Below the pieces are notes generated by a model, which saw only the letters and a program-made list of their open reading frames with translations, was not told the origin of the DNA and made no database searches. A stretch of 64,000 bases of DNA from Jannaschia seosinensis (GTDB lineage: Bacteria; Pseudomonadota; Alphaproteobacteria; Rhodobacterales; Rhodobacteraceae). The stretch is from positions 1 to 64,000 of the forward strand of contig NZ_CYPR01000043.1 of assembly GCF_001408515.1 (NCBI RefSeq). The letters run 5' to 3'. Position numbers and translations under genes: made by a program. This document shows positions 27,268-36,110 of this stretch, piece after piece (the stretch's first letter is position 1; each line of letters opens with the position of its first letter).

Positions 27268-28548
27268 ATGAGCGATCAGAACCGCAGACCGAAGTTCCTC
27301 TGGTATGACGGGGAGGCCGATTGGCGCTGGTTCCTGGGATTCATGCTCTTGATCCTCACACTCTGGGCGTTTCATGCGGCCGCGTCGGTCGCGCTTCTGG
27401 TGACCGGCGGCTTTTTCGCCGCGCTGCTGGTTCTGCCGCTGGACCGTGCCGTGGCGGACCGCCTGCCGGATGGCTGGACGTGGATCGCGCATGTCATCGC
27501 GGCCTTTGCGTTGGTCCTCGGCCTTGCGGTGCTGGCCGGCGCGCTTGCCTATTGCGCCGTGCGGGTCGCATCCGAGTTCCAGAACATGTCGGACGGAAGC
27601 CTGTCATCCATGTTCGACACGTTCGGGTCGGGCGATGCGGGCGACGGCCAGAACGCCGGCGCGGGAGCGGACACGGAGGGTTCGACCGAGCCTGCCGGAG
27701 CGGCGGCAGGTGTTGCCGACAACGAAAGCCTGTTCCGGCGCTTCGGGCTGGATCTGGAGAACCTCGTCTCGCAGGCGGCGCAGTGGACCTCCCAGTTCAT
27801 CACCGGCGCGATGAGCAGCGCGCTGGCGGTCGTGACGGGGCTGATCCTGATCGTGTTCCTTGCGCTGATGATGCTGATCGTCGCGCCGCATTGGGGCGCG
27901 CGTATCCGCGTGGCGACCGACCGTCATGTCTCCTGGATCAATGCGGTCGAGGTGCTGGGACGGGCGGTTCGCCGCTTCGCCTTGGTGCGCCTCGCGATGG
28001 GGGTGCTGACGGCGGTGCTCTACTCGATCTGGATCTGGATCATGGGGATCGACCTGATCTGGACCTGGGCGATCCTGACGGTGGTCTTCACCTTCGTGCC
28101 GACGCTGGGATCGATCATTTCCGGCGTGCTGCCCGTGATCTATGCCGTATTCATGCGCGACATCGGGACGGCGCTACTGCTCGGGGCGGGGTTGTTCGTC
28201 ATCGAGCAGGTCATCGGCAACTTCGTCGATCCAAAGGTCGCGGGCGATCAGGTCGATGTCTCGCCGCTGGTTGTGCTCATCTCGCTTCTGGTCTGGGGGT
28301 GGATCCTAGGGCCGGCGGGCACGTTGCTGGCCACGCCGCTGACGCTCGCCATCGTTGTGTTCGCCGCCCGGATCGAGCCGTTGCGACCCTTATCGCTGAT
28401 GCTGTCAAACCGGCCGGATTATGAAAGTCTGGACAATGCCCTGTCCTGCGAGGGGGAACGGCGCGACGTGGCGAAGGATGGAAGGCCGCACCGCCGCGCC
28501 GCGATCAACCGCGAATCCGGCCGATCATCTCCGACAAATCCCGACTGA
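27268..28548 (+). CDS. AI-2E family transporter (PerM/YdiK-like permease)
   Basis: A 426-residue integral membrane protein of the AI-2 exporter superfamily. It has two to three helices near the N-terminus, a long soluble stretch (about 105-175, Gly/Ala/Asp-rich and probably flexible) and a C-terminal helical bundle with the family block FVPTLGSIISGVLPVIYA and the end motif GPAGTLLATPLTLA. The ATG at 27268 has a good Shine-Dalgarno 5 bases upstream; the frame is open earlier without one. The last 44 bp overlap the 3' end of pepN on the other strand. Transport substrates vary in this family, so AI-2 export should not be assumed. Confidence 0.88.
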   Translation: MSDQNRRPKFLWYDGEADWRWFLGFMLLILTLWAFHAAASVALLVTGGFFAALLVLPLDRAVADRLPDGWTWIAHVIAAFALVLGLAVLAGALAYCAVRVASEFQNMSDGSLSSMFDTFGSGDAGDGQNAGAGADTEGSTEPAGAAAGVADNESLFRRFGLDLENLVSQAAQWTSQFITGAMSSALAVVTGLILIVFLALMMLIVAPHWGARIRVATDRHVSWINAVEVLGRAVRRFALVRLAMGVLTAVLYSIWIWIMGIDLIWTWAILTVVFTFVPTLGSIISGVLPVIYAVFMRDIGTALLLGAGLFVIEQVIGNFVDPKVAGDQVDVSPLVVLISLLVWGWILGPAGTLLATPLTLAIVVFAARIEPLRPLSLMLSNRPDYESLDNALSCEGERRDVAKDGRPHRRAAINRESGRSSPTNPD

Positions 28549-31042
28549 GCCCGTCGGTCGCGGCGATCCGGTCGAGTTGCGCGGAGATGAGGGCCTGCCT
28601 GTCGGCGTCGTAACGCCGCCAAGTCTCGAACGCGGTCGACAGGCGCGCCGAAAGCTGCGGGTTCATGCCGTCGAGGCGGAGCAGCCAATCGGCGTAGAAC
28701 CGGTAGCCCCGCCCGTCTGGCGCGTGGAAGCCGGCGGGATTGGCGGCCGTCAGCGCGCCGAGGACGGACCGCACCCGGTTCGGGTTTGCCGGATCGAAGA
28801 GAGAATGCGCGGTCAGGCGTTTGGCCACGTCAACCGCATCGCGCGGCGCGGCATGCGAAACCTGCGCGGCGAACCACTTGTCCATCACCAGCCGGTCGTG
28901 ACGCCAATCGCTCTCGAACCGGGCGGCAACGCTTTCGTCGCCCGCTTCGAGCAGGCAGGCGAAAGCCGCCATCCGGTCGGTCATGTTGTCGGCGGCGTCA
29001 TAGGCCGCGCGCGCGGCCGCCCCGCCGTCGAGGAAGGTCTGCAATCGCAAAAGCGTCGCGGAAAGCGCCCGCTTTCCCGCATCCTCGGCCCGCGGATCGT
29101 ATTGTCCCGCCGTGGCGCAGGCATCGCGGAGCGCGGGAATGGCGGACGAAAGGCGTTCGGCCATCGCCATCTGCGCATGACGGCGGGCGGCATAGATCGC
29201 ATCGGGGTCGGGCACCACGCCCGCCTCGTGCAGCGATCCGGCCAGATCGTCCTCGGACGGCAGCGCCAGCGCGAGCGCGCGAAAGGCGGGATCGGCGGTC
29301 GCATCGGTTGCCAGCGCCGCCACGGCGTCGAGCCAGTCCGCATCGAGCGCGACATCTTCGCCGATCGCAGCGATCAGACGCTCTTTCGCCAGCCGCCGTC
29401 CCGCCTCCCACCGGCAGAAGGGATCCGTGTCCTGCGCAAGGAGGCGGAGCCGGTCGACATCCTCCATCGGGTGGTCGAGCATGACCGGCCCGGAGAAGCC
29501 CCGGAGCATCGACAGGACCGGACGCTCCGCCATCTCGAAGGTCAGATGCTCTTCGGCCTGCGTCATCACATGCACTTCGGTTTCGCGGATTTCGTTGCCC
29601 GCGGTGTCGAGCAGGCCGAAGGCGAGGGGGATCGCCATCGGCGCCTTGTCGGGCTGCCCTGGGGTCGGCGGCACGACCTGTTTCATGTCAATGCGGTAGA
29701 GGCCGTCGTTGAAGCTGTCCCTGACCTCCACATGCGGCGTTCCGGCCTGCGAATACCACAGCTTGAACTGCGCCAGATCGACGTCGCAGGCCTCCTCGAA
29801 GCAGGCGAGCCAATCCTCGACGGTGCAGGCTTCGCCGTCATGCCGCGCGAAGTAGAGGGCGACGGCCCGGTCGTACCCTTCCGCCCCGACGATCCGGCGC
29901 AGCATCCCGATCACCTCGGCGCCCTTTTCGTAGACGGTCGCGGTATAGAAGTTGTTGATCTCCACGAAGCTCTCGGGCCGGACGGGATGGGCCAGCGGGC
30001 CGGCATCCTCGCGGAACTGCCGGGCGCGCAGGGTCATCACGTCGCCGATCCGCTGCACCGCCTGCGACCGCATGTCCTGCATGAATTGCTGGTCGCGGAA
30101 CACGGTCAGCCCCTCCTTCAGGCAGAGCTGGAACCAGTCGCGGCAGGTGATGCGGTTGCCGGTCCAGTTGTGAAAGTATTCATGCGCCACGATCCGCTCG
30201 ATATTGGCGTAATCGGCATCGGTCGCCGTCTCTGGCGAGGCCAGCACGTAGCGGGAGTTGAAGATGTTGAGGCCCTTGTTCTCCATCGCGCCCATGTTGA
30301 AGTCGTCGACCGCCACGATGTTGAACACCGACAGGTCGTAGGCCCGGCCATAGACCCGTTCGTCCCACGCCATCGACCGCTTGAGCGCATCCATCGCGTA
30401 GCTCGTCCGCCCCTCGTCGCCCGGCCGGACCCAGACGTTGAGCGCGACCTCGCGGCCCTCCGACGTGGTAAAGGTGTCGGCCTCCGCAACGAGATCCCCG
30501 GCCACCAGCGCGAACAGGTAGGTCGGCTTGGGCCACGGATCGCGCCAGACCCCCTGCGCCACCTCGTCGCCGTTCGACAGCAGGACCGGCAAGTCGGACT
30601 CGATGCGCACGTCATAGGTCGCCATCACGTCCGGCCGGTCGAGCATCCATGTGATGCGGCGGAACCCTTCGGCTTCGCATTGGGTGCAGTACATGCCGCC
30701 CGAAATGTAGAGCCCCGACAGTTCGGTGTTCCGCTCCGGCGCGATCTCGACCTCGGTCTCGAGCACGAAGGCGTCGGGCGCGTCGCGCAAGATCATCCGG
30801 TCGCCCTCGATCTCGGGCGCGATCTCCGCTCCGTCGAGGGCCACGCGGATCGTGCGCAGTGCCTCGCCGTCGAGCACCATGTCCCCCGGCCCCCGCCGTT
30901 CACAGGTCAGCCGCGCCAGCACCCGCGTCGCCTGCGGGTCGAGGCGGAACGTCAGGTCGACATGCGTCACCGTCACCGGGACGGGGGCATAATCCTTCAG
31001 GTGGACGGCCTGATTGTTCTGGGCGGGGTTCGCGTCGCGCAT
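28505..31042 (-). CDS. pepN: Aminopeptidase N (M1 metallopeptidase)
   Basis: A zinc aminopeptidase that trims N-terminal residues from peptides in the cytoplasm. The 845-residue length is as expected for bacterial PepN. The exopeptidase motif is GAMEN (251-255). The zinc site HEYFHNWTGNRITCRDW starts at H287, with the distal Glu (E310) in LKEGLTVFRDQQF. The N-terminal beta domain and the C-terminal helical domain are both complete. No signal peptide is seen. It is divergent from the small DUF2256 gene, and its 3' end overlaps the AI-2E-type gene by 44 bp in convergent orientation. Confidence 0.97.
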   Translation of the reverse strand: MRDANPAQNNQAVHLKDYAPVPVTVTHVDLTFRLDPQATRVLARLTCERRGPGDMVLDGEALRTIRVALDGAEIAPEIEGDRMILRDAPDAFVLETEVEIAPERNTELSGLYISGGMYCTQCEAEGFRRITWMLDRPDVMATYDVRIESDLPVLLSNGDEVAQGVWRDPWPKPTYLFALVAGDLVAEADTFTTSEGREVALNVWVRPGDEGRTSYAMDALKRSMAWDERVYGRAYDLSVFNIVAVDDFNMGAMENKGLNIFNSRYVLASPETATDADYANIERIVAHEYFHNWTGNRITCRDWFQLCLKEGLTVFRDQQFMQDMRSQAVQRIGDVMTLRARQFREDAGPLAHPVRPESFVEINNFYTATVYEKGAEVIGMLRRIVGAEGYDRAVALYFARHDGEACTVEDWLACFEEACDVDLAQFKLWYSQAGTPHVEVRDSFNDGLYRIDMKQVVPPTPGQPDKAPMAIPLAFGLLDTAGNEIRETEVHVMTQAEEHLTFEMAERPVLSMLRGFSGPVMLDHPMEDVDRLRLLAQDTDPFCRWEAGRRLAKERLIAAIGEDVALDADWLDAVAALATDATADPAFRALALALPSEDDLAGSLHEAGVVPDPDAIYAARRHAQMAMAERLSSAIPALRDACATAGQYDPRAEDAGKRALSATLLRLQTFLDGGAAARAAYDAADNMTDRMAAFACLLEAGDESVAARFESDWRHDRLVMDKWFAAQVSHAAPRDAVDVAKRLTAHSLFDPANPNRVRSVLGALTAANPAGFHAPDGRGYRFYADWLLRLDGMNPQLSARLSTAFETWRRYDADRQALISAQLDRIAATDGLSRDLSEMIGRIRG

Positions 31043-31161
31043 GGGGCATCTCCTTCGGGGCGCGACGCTACGCGCGGTGCGAAGGTGCCGCCACCCCCTT
31101 CTTTGCTTCCCGTGCGGGCATCCGCACTTGACGTTCGCGACCGTCGCCCGACCATCGGTCT

Positions 31162-31332
31162 ATGGCGAAGATGACGCGAAAGGGCGATCTGCCCGTAAAG
31201 ACCTGCGCGACCTGTGGGCGGCCCTTCGTGTGGCGGCGCAAATGGGCGCGGGTTTGGGACGAGGTGCGCCACTGCTCCGACAGGTGCCGGTCGCGAAAGA
31301 CGGGATTGAAGCCGTCCGGAGGCAAGACTTGA
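31162..31332 (+). CDS. DUF2256 small zinc-ribbon-like protein
   Basis: A 56-codon gene, MAKMTRKGDLPVKTC at the N-terminus, with Cys pairs in KTCATCGRPF and HCSDRCRSRK flanking the conserved WRRKWARVWDEV. This is the DUF2256 arrangement, in which four cysteines presumably bind zinc. Such proteins are often near cryptochrome/photolyase genes or scattered alone; none is nearby here. The function is unknown. It lies between pepN (divergent, about 120 bp away) and malate synthase G (67 bp downstream). The basic, Cys-rich composition and full family motif make it a real gene despite its size. Confidence 0.85.
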   Translation: MAKMTRKGDLPVKTCATCGRPFVWRRKWARVWDEVRHCSDRCRSRKTGLKPSGGKT

Positions 31333-31398
31333 GCGCGCCATGTTGTCGCTTCGCCGCCCGCAGGCTAAACCCGTCACGACACAATAAGGAGAGGCGCC

Positions 31399-33549
31399 AT
31401 GAGCGACGCGAAGCTGATCGACAAGTCGGACCTGAAGGTGGCGGCGGAACTCGTGCGCTTTGTCGAGGACGAGGCGCTGCCGGGCACGGGAATTGCGGCC
31501 GACGACTTCTGGACCGGCTTCTCCGCGCTCGCCCATGACCTCGCGTTGAAGAACGCGGCGCTGCTTGCGCACCGCGAACGCCTGCAGGAGCGGATCGACG
31601 CGTGGCATCTGGAGCGCGCGGGCCAGCCGCATGACGCCACCGCCTACCGCGCCTTCCTCGACGAGATCGGTTATCTCGTGCCCGAAGGCGAGGCCTTCAC
31701 CATCGACACGGGCAACGTCGATCCCGAGATCGCCGAGATCCCGGGGCCGCAGCTCGTCGTGCCGATCACCAATGCCCGCTACGCCCTGAATGCCGCGAAT
31801 GCGCGATGGGGGAACCTGTACGACGCGCTTTACGGCACCGATGCGCTGGGCGACCTGCCGCCGGCGGGGGGCTATGACGCCGAACGCGGATCGCGGGTGA
31901 TTGCGCGGGGCAAGGCCTTCCTCGACGAGGCCGTGCCGCTCGTCTCCGGCAAGTGGGCCGATGTCACTGGCATCGATATCGACGGCAACGACCTTGTCCT
32001 CGAGGCCAGCGGCAAGGCCGCGCTTGCCGATCCGTCCGTCTATCGTGGCTGGGTGCGCAAGGACGGGGTGCTGCGGGTGCTGCTGCGCCATAACGGGCTC
32101 GGCATCGTGCTCGTCATCGCGCCCGAGGGCGCCATCGGCGCCGACGACCCGATGGGCCTCGACGCGATCCATCTGGAGAGCGCGGTCAGCGCGATCATGG
32201 ATTGCGAGGATTCCGTCGCCTGCGTCGATGCGGAGGATAAGGTTCACGCCTATCGCAACTGGCTCGGCCTGATGCGCGGCGATCTGACCGAAGAGGTCGC
32301 CAAGGGGGGCGAGACGTTCACCCGCCGCCTGAACCCCGACATGGAGTTCAATGCGCCCGACGGGTCGCTGATCACCGTCAAGGGCCGGGCGCTGATGCTG
32401 GTGCGCAATGTGGGCCATCTGATGTCCAACCCGGCGATCCGCCTGCGCGACGGCGACGAGATCCCCGAGGGCCTGATGGATGCGGCGATCACCGTGCTGA
32501 TCGCGATGCACGACCTCGGGACGCCGGGCGGAAATTCCGACCACGGATCGGTCTACGTCGTGAAGCCCAAGATGCACGGCCCCGACGAGGTCGCGTTTGC
32601 CGACGAGATCTTCACGCGCGTCGAGACGCTGCTGGGCCTGCCGGCCAATACCGTCAAGCTCGGCATCATGGATGAGGAGCGTCGCACCTCGGTCAATCTA
32701 GCCGAATGCATTCGTGCCGCGAAATCCCGCGTGGCCTTCATCAATACGGGCTTCCTCGACCGGACCGGTGACGAGATCCATACCTCGATGGAAGCGGGGC
32801 CCATGCTGCCCAAGGGCGAGATGAAATCGACCCCCTGGATCTCGGCCTATGAGGATCGCAACGTCGATATCGGCCTGGCCTGCGGGCTCAAGGGGCGTGC
32901 GCAGATCGGCAAGGGGATGTGGGCCATGCCCGACCGCATGGCCGACATGATCGAGCAGAAGATCGGCCATCCGAAATCCGGCGCGACCTGTGCCTGGGTG
33001 CCGTCGCCCACGGCGGCGACGCTGCATGCGATGCACTATCACAAGGTCGACGTACTGGCGCGTCAGGACGAATTGGCGGCCGGCGGCGCGCGCGGCACGC
33101 TGGATGACCTGCTGACGATTCCGGTGATGGAGGGGCGCAACCTCTCCGATGCCGAGGTCACGGCCGAGATCGAAAACAACGCGCAGGGCATCCTAGGCTA
33201 CGTCGTCCGCTGGATCGATGCGGGGGTCGGATGCTCGAAAGTGCCCGACATCAACGATGTGGGCCTGATGGAGGACCGCGCCACCTGTCGGATCTCCTCG
33301 CAGGCGCTGGCCAACTGGCTGCATCACGGGATCGTCCGCCCCGAGCAGGTCGAGGACGCGATGCGCCGGATGGCCGTCAAGGTCGATGCGCAGAACGCGG
33401 GCACGCCCGGCTATGAGCCCTTGGCGCCCGGCTTCGACGGGCCTGCCTGGAACGCGGCGCGCGACCTCGTCTTCGAGGGGCGGGTGCAGCCGTCGGGCTA
33501 CACCGAGCCGGTCCTTCACCGCCGCCGGCTGGAGCGGAAGGCCGGCTAG
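31399..33549 (+). CDS. glcB: Malate synthase G
   Basis: Condenses glyoxylate and acetyl-CoA to malate. The 716-residue monomeric G isoform is clearly distinct from the roughly 530-residue A isoform. Conserved segments include [19 protein letters not shown], the active-site [26 protein letters not shown], and the C-terminal catalytic-Asp region with [16 protein letters not shown]. An aaggag Shine-Dalgarno lies upstream of the ATG. The next gene starts 2 bp after its stop. It would take glyoxylate or glycolate carbon, which links plausibly to the GlcG-like gene downstream and to the sugar-acid island. Confidence 0.97.
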   Translation: MSDAKLIDKSDLKVAAELVRFVEDEALPGTGIAADDFWTGFSALAHDLALKNAALLAHRERLQERIDAWHLERAGQPHDATAYRAFLDEIGYLVPEGEAFTIDTGNVDPEIAEIPGPQLVVPITNARYALNAANARWGNLYDALYGTDALGDLPPAGGYDAERGSRVIARGKAFLDEAVPLVSGKWADVTGIDIDGNDLVLEASGKAALADPSVYRGWVRKDGVLRVLLRHNGLGIVLVIAPEGAIGADDPMGLDAIHLESAVSAIMDCEDSVACVDAEDKVHAYRNWLGLMRGDLTEEVAKGGETFTRRLNPDMEFNAPDGSLITVKGRALMLVRNVGHLMSNPAIRLRDGDEIPEGLMDAAITVLIAMHDLGTPGGNSDHGSVYVVKPKMHGPDEVAFADEIFTRVETLLGLPANTVKLGIMDEERRTSVNLAECIRAAKSRVAFINTGFLDRTGDEIHTSMEAGPMLPKGEMKSTPWISAYEDRNVDIGLACGLKGRAQIGKGMWAMPDRMADMIEQKIGHPKSGATCAWVPSPTAATLHAMHYHKVDVLARQDELAAGGARGTLDDLLTIPVMEGRNLSDAEVTAEIENNAQGILGYVVRWIDAGVGCSKVPDINDVGLMEDRATCRISSQALANWLHHGIVRPEQVEDAMRRMAVKVDAQNAGTPGYEPLAPGFDGPAWNAARDLVFEGRVQPSGYTEPVLHRRRLERKAG

Positions 33550-33551
33550 CG

Positions 33552-33998
33552 ATGTCAGTCCGCCGGGACTTTCCGGACCTGCCACCGGTCTGGGCCGCGA
33601 GTATCCTGATCATTCAGATCCTCGCGGCCTGGATCGTCCCGGTCGTGCAGTTTGAGGCGGACGTTCTTGGCTGGGTGGTGGTTGCGGCGGGCTTCGCGCT
33701 GATCCTGTGGTCTGCCCTGTGGTTCCTGCGCAGACGCACGACGATCGAGCCGCGCCAGACGCCGACCACCCTGATCGTCGAGGGGCCGTTCCGGCTGAAC
33801 CGCAATCCGATCTATTCCGGCATGGCCCTCATCCTGATCGGCGCGGGTCTGCTCCTCGGTGCGCTGTCGGCGGTGCTCCTCGCGCTGGTCTTTCCACCGG
33901 TCGTCACGCGCCGATTCATTGTCGGAGAGGAGCGCGACCTTCGCGCGGCCTTCGGCGATGAGGCCGAACGCTACATCTCCACCACACGCCGCTGGTAG
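33552..33998 (+). CDS. ICMT/PEMT-like small membrane methyltransferase
   Basis: A 148-residue protein with about three hydrophobic segments and the signature IVEGPFRLNRNPIYSGMALI followed by GEERDLRAAFGDEAERY, typical of the isoprenylcysteine carboxyl methyltransferase/phospholipid methyltransferase fold. The methyl acceptor is unknown. It begins 2 bp after malate synthase G and so is co-transcribed, though no biochemical connection is obvious. This is the second such protein in the window (the other is at 23161-23658) and is only distantly similar. Confidence 0.82.
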   Translation: MSVRRDFPDLPPVWAASILIIQILAAWIVPVVQFEADVLGWVVVAAGFALILWSALWFLRRRTTIEPRQTPTTLIVEGPFRLNRNPIYSGMALILIGAGLLLGALSAVLLALVFPPVVTRRFIVGEERDLRAAFGDEAERYISTTRRW

Positions 33999-34025
33999 CG
34001 CGCGTCCACCCGAAAGGATTCCGAC

Positions 34026-34454
34026 ATGCCCGATCTCAACATTGCCAAGGCCCGCAAGATCATCAAGGCGACGCTCGCGCGCGGACGCGAGATGGAGCTA
34101 AAGCCGCTTTCCGTCGTCGTCCTCGATGCGGGCGGACACGTGAAGGCGTTTGAGCGCGAGGATGGCGCCGCGCCCGGGCGGTTCGCGCTCGCGCATGGCA
34201 AGGCCTACGGCTCGGTCATGCTGGGCATGGCAGGGCGCGCGCAGATGGCGCGGGCCGAGGAGCAGGCCTATTTCATGACGGCGATGAACGGCGTCTATGG
34301 CGGACAGGTCGTGCCGGTGCCGGGCGGCATTCTGGTACGCGACAGCAAGGGCGAGATCCTCGGCGCGATCGGCGTGACCGGCGACACATCCGACAACGAT
34401 GTCGAGGCGGGCCTTGCCGGGATCGAGGCGGCGAAACTCGTGGCGGAGCCCTGA
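34026..34454 (+). CDS. GlcG/HbpS family protein
   Basis: A 142-residue protein of the GlcG/HbpS (DUF336) family, with the conserved VVVLDAGGHVKAFERED and the C-terminal VPVPGGILVRDSKGEILGAI and GVTGDTSDNDVEAG blocks. It has no signal peptide. GlcG proteins accompany glycolate oxidase and malate synthase genes, and HbpS binds heme; the biochemical role is not established. Its location 27 bp after the ICMT-like gene in the glcB operon repeats that association. Confidence 0.88.
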   Translation: MPDLNIAKARKIIKATLARGREMELKPLSVVVLDAGGHVKAFEREDGAAPGRFALAHGKAYGSVMLGMAGRAQMARAEEQAYFMTAMNGVYGGQVVPVPGGILVRDSKGEILGAIGVTGDTSDNDVEAGLAGIEAAKLVAEP

Positions 34455-34549
34455 GCGTCACTGTGCGGTTGCGCACGTCCTTCCCTGCCGCCGTCGGTCT
34501 GGTCCGGCCATTCCGAAAACGGTAGGGTCGCCCGAACCGGAGGATATAC

Positions 34550-35332
34550 ATGCGCCCGATCGTCGGCATCATCTCGAACAGCTACCTCATCAACGACGAA
34601 TATCCCGCCCATGCCAATGGGTCGATGAACACCGACGCAGTGGCCCGCGTCGCGGATGCCATTCCGCTGGCCTTTCCCGCCTGTCCGCAAAGCAGCCGGA
34701 TCGACGAGTTGCTGGAGGTGTTCGACGGCTTTCTCTTCACCGGGGGGCGTCCGAACGTGCACCCGGAGGAATACGGGCATGATGCGACGGATGCGCATGG
34801 TGTCTTCGACCGCGCGCGTGATCTCGTGGCGCTGCCGCTGATCCGGGCGGCCGTCGAGCGGGGGCAGCCGGTTTTGGGCATCTGCCGCGGGTTTCAGGAG
34901 GTGGCGGTGGCCTTCGGCTCCACGCTCCACCCCGAGATCCGAGACCTGCCGGGGCGCGACAACCACCGCATGCCGCCGGATGGCACGCTGGAGGAGAAGT
35001 TCGCCCTGCGCCACGACGTGACCTTCACGGCGGGTGGGCCTTTTGCGCAGCTCATGGGCGCGGAGGTTGTGCGAACCAACACGCTGCACGGGCAGGGGAT
35101 CGACGTGGCCGGTACGCGGGTGATGATCGACGGTCGCGCGCCCGATGGCACCGCAGAGGCGATCTGGATCGACGGTGCGCCGGGCTTCGCGCTGGCGGTG
35201 CAGTGGCATCCGGAATGGAACGCGGAACGGGACCCGGTGTCGCAGCGTCTGTTCCGCGCGTTCGGGGCCGCCTGCCGAGATTGGCGCGAGGGACGGATGG
35301 TCCAGACGGCCCCGCTGGCGCAGGCCGGTTAA
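34550..35332 (+). CDS. Class I glutamine amidotransferase-like hydrolase (PuuD family)
   Basis: A 260-residue peptidase C26 protein related to gamma-glutamyl-GABA hydrolase. The nucleophile is C112 in GICRGFQE, and the His-Glu pair is H220 and E222 in VQWHPEWN. The oxyanion-region sequence is FLFTGGRPNVHPEEY. PuuD-type enzymes free GABA or other amines from gamma-glutamyl conjugates. No gamma-glutamyl ligase or polyamine gene is adjacent, so the substrate is unassigned. It follows the GlcG-like gene after about 95 bp in the same direction. Confidence 0.88.
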   Translation: MRPIVGIISNSYLINDEYPAHANGSMNTDAVARVADAIPLAFPACPQSSRIDELLEVFDGFLFTGGRPNVHPEEYGHDATDAHGVFDRARDLVALPLIRAAVERGQPVLGICRGFQEVAVAFGSTLHPEIRDLPGRDNHRMPPDGTLEEKFALRHDVTFTAGGPFAQLMGAEVVRTNTLHGQGIDVAGTRVMIDGRAPDGTAEAIWIDGAPGFALAVQWHPEWNAERDPVSQRLFRAFGAACRDWREGRMVQTAPLAQAG

Positions 35333-36110
35333 GGTCGCCGCTGCGTCGGCGTTGGCGTCGGTCTCGAACGATGCGCCGGGACTGTCACCGCTCCGTTGTG
35401 GCGGCAACCGTGATACGGCAGGCGTGAACTGATTTTGCAAGGGATGGCGAGTCAGAAGCCGCGGAGTCGCGCAGAGTAGTTGACCGGAGCAACCTGCTGC
35501 ACCTCGTCCTTGAAAAAAATCGATCGAATGCGTTGAGGAGCGCGTCGAGATGCATGAACAGTGCTGGAACCTGCCGGTTAGGGGCAAAAACTTGAGCCAG
35601 ATGCGACCCGGACCAGTGAGTTGCGTAGCGCGAGAAGGCCCAGCGCGACCCCTCCGCCTCCGCTTCCGCCTCCGCATTGGTCAAAACGCCGATCCCGCCC
35701 GCTTGCATTGTTGTCGCCGAACGCAGCATCGGCCCACGCAGTTGGTGCGACATCGGTGCCTTGGAAGATTGGTTGGAAGACAATTGTGCGTGTGACGCTG
35801 TGCGTGTCCTTCCGCGGGCGGTAAGAGTCGAGACAGACATTGGAGCTCATGCCGGAGTCCTCGGAGCTTGGTTTCGGTGGAGCACATCGTCGGCGAGGAT
35901 GCGAACCTCACAGTCGCACATTCCCTCCGGCACGCGATGACGAATGAAGTGGTGTGAGCGGTGAGGTAGAGCGGGAAAGAGCCATGCCGTGCTCTTTGGT
36001 CGCTGTGGGGCCTGCCTAGACATGATCTGGTCTCGGAACCCGGCGAAACGGCATCGCGACCCACATCACCCTTGAACCATGCCAAGCCCGACCGATCCGC
36101 TCGCAATCCC
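35333..36110. other. 780-bp gene-free stretch with atypical composition
   Basis: No recognisable gene. The stretch is noticeably more A/T-rich in places (tgaaaaaaatcgatcgaatg, gacaattgtgcgtgtgacg) than its coding neighbours and includes a cctccgcctccg-type simple repeat around 35652-35675. A leftward 90-codon frame (35578-35850), starting MSSNVCLDSYRPRKDTH with a Gly-rich middle, is the best candidate but has no known motif or good ribosome binding site. It may be remnant or recently acquired DNA. Confidence 0.4.

Noticed and set aside
27268-28548. Quorum-sensing AI-2 exporter function
   Set aside because: The family name is historical; members have varied roles and no luxS or AI-2 gene is in the window.
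28421-31174. 917-codon rightward open frame opposite pepN
   Set aside because: Shadow of pepN in the opposite strand with no motif of its own; the length reflects GC bias.
34026-34454. Complete glycolate utilisation (glc) operon
   Set aside because: Only malate synthase G and a GlcG-like gene are present; glycolate oxidase subunits were not found.
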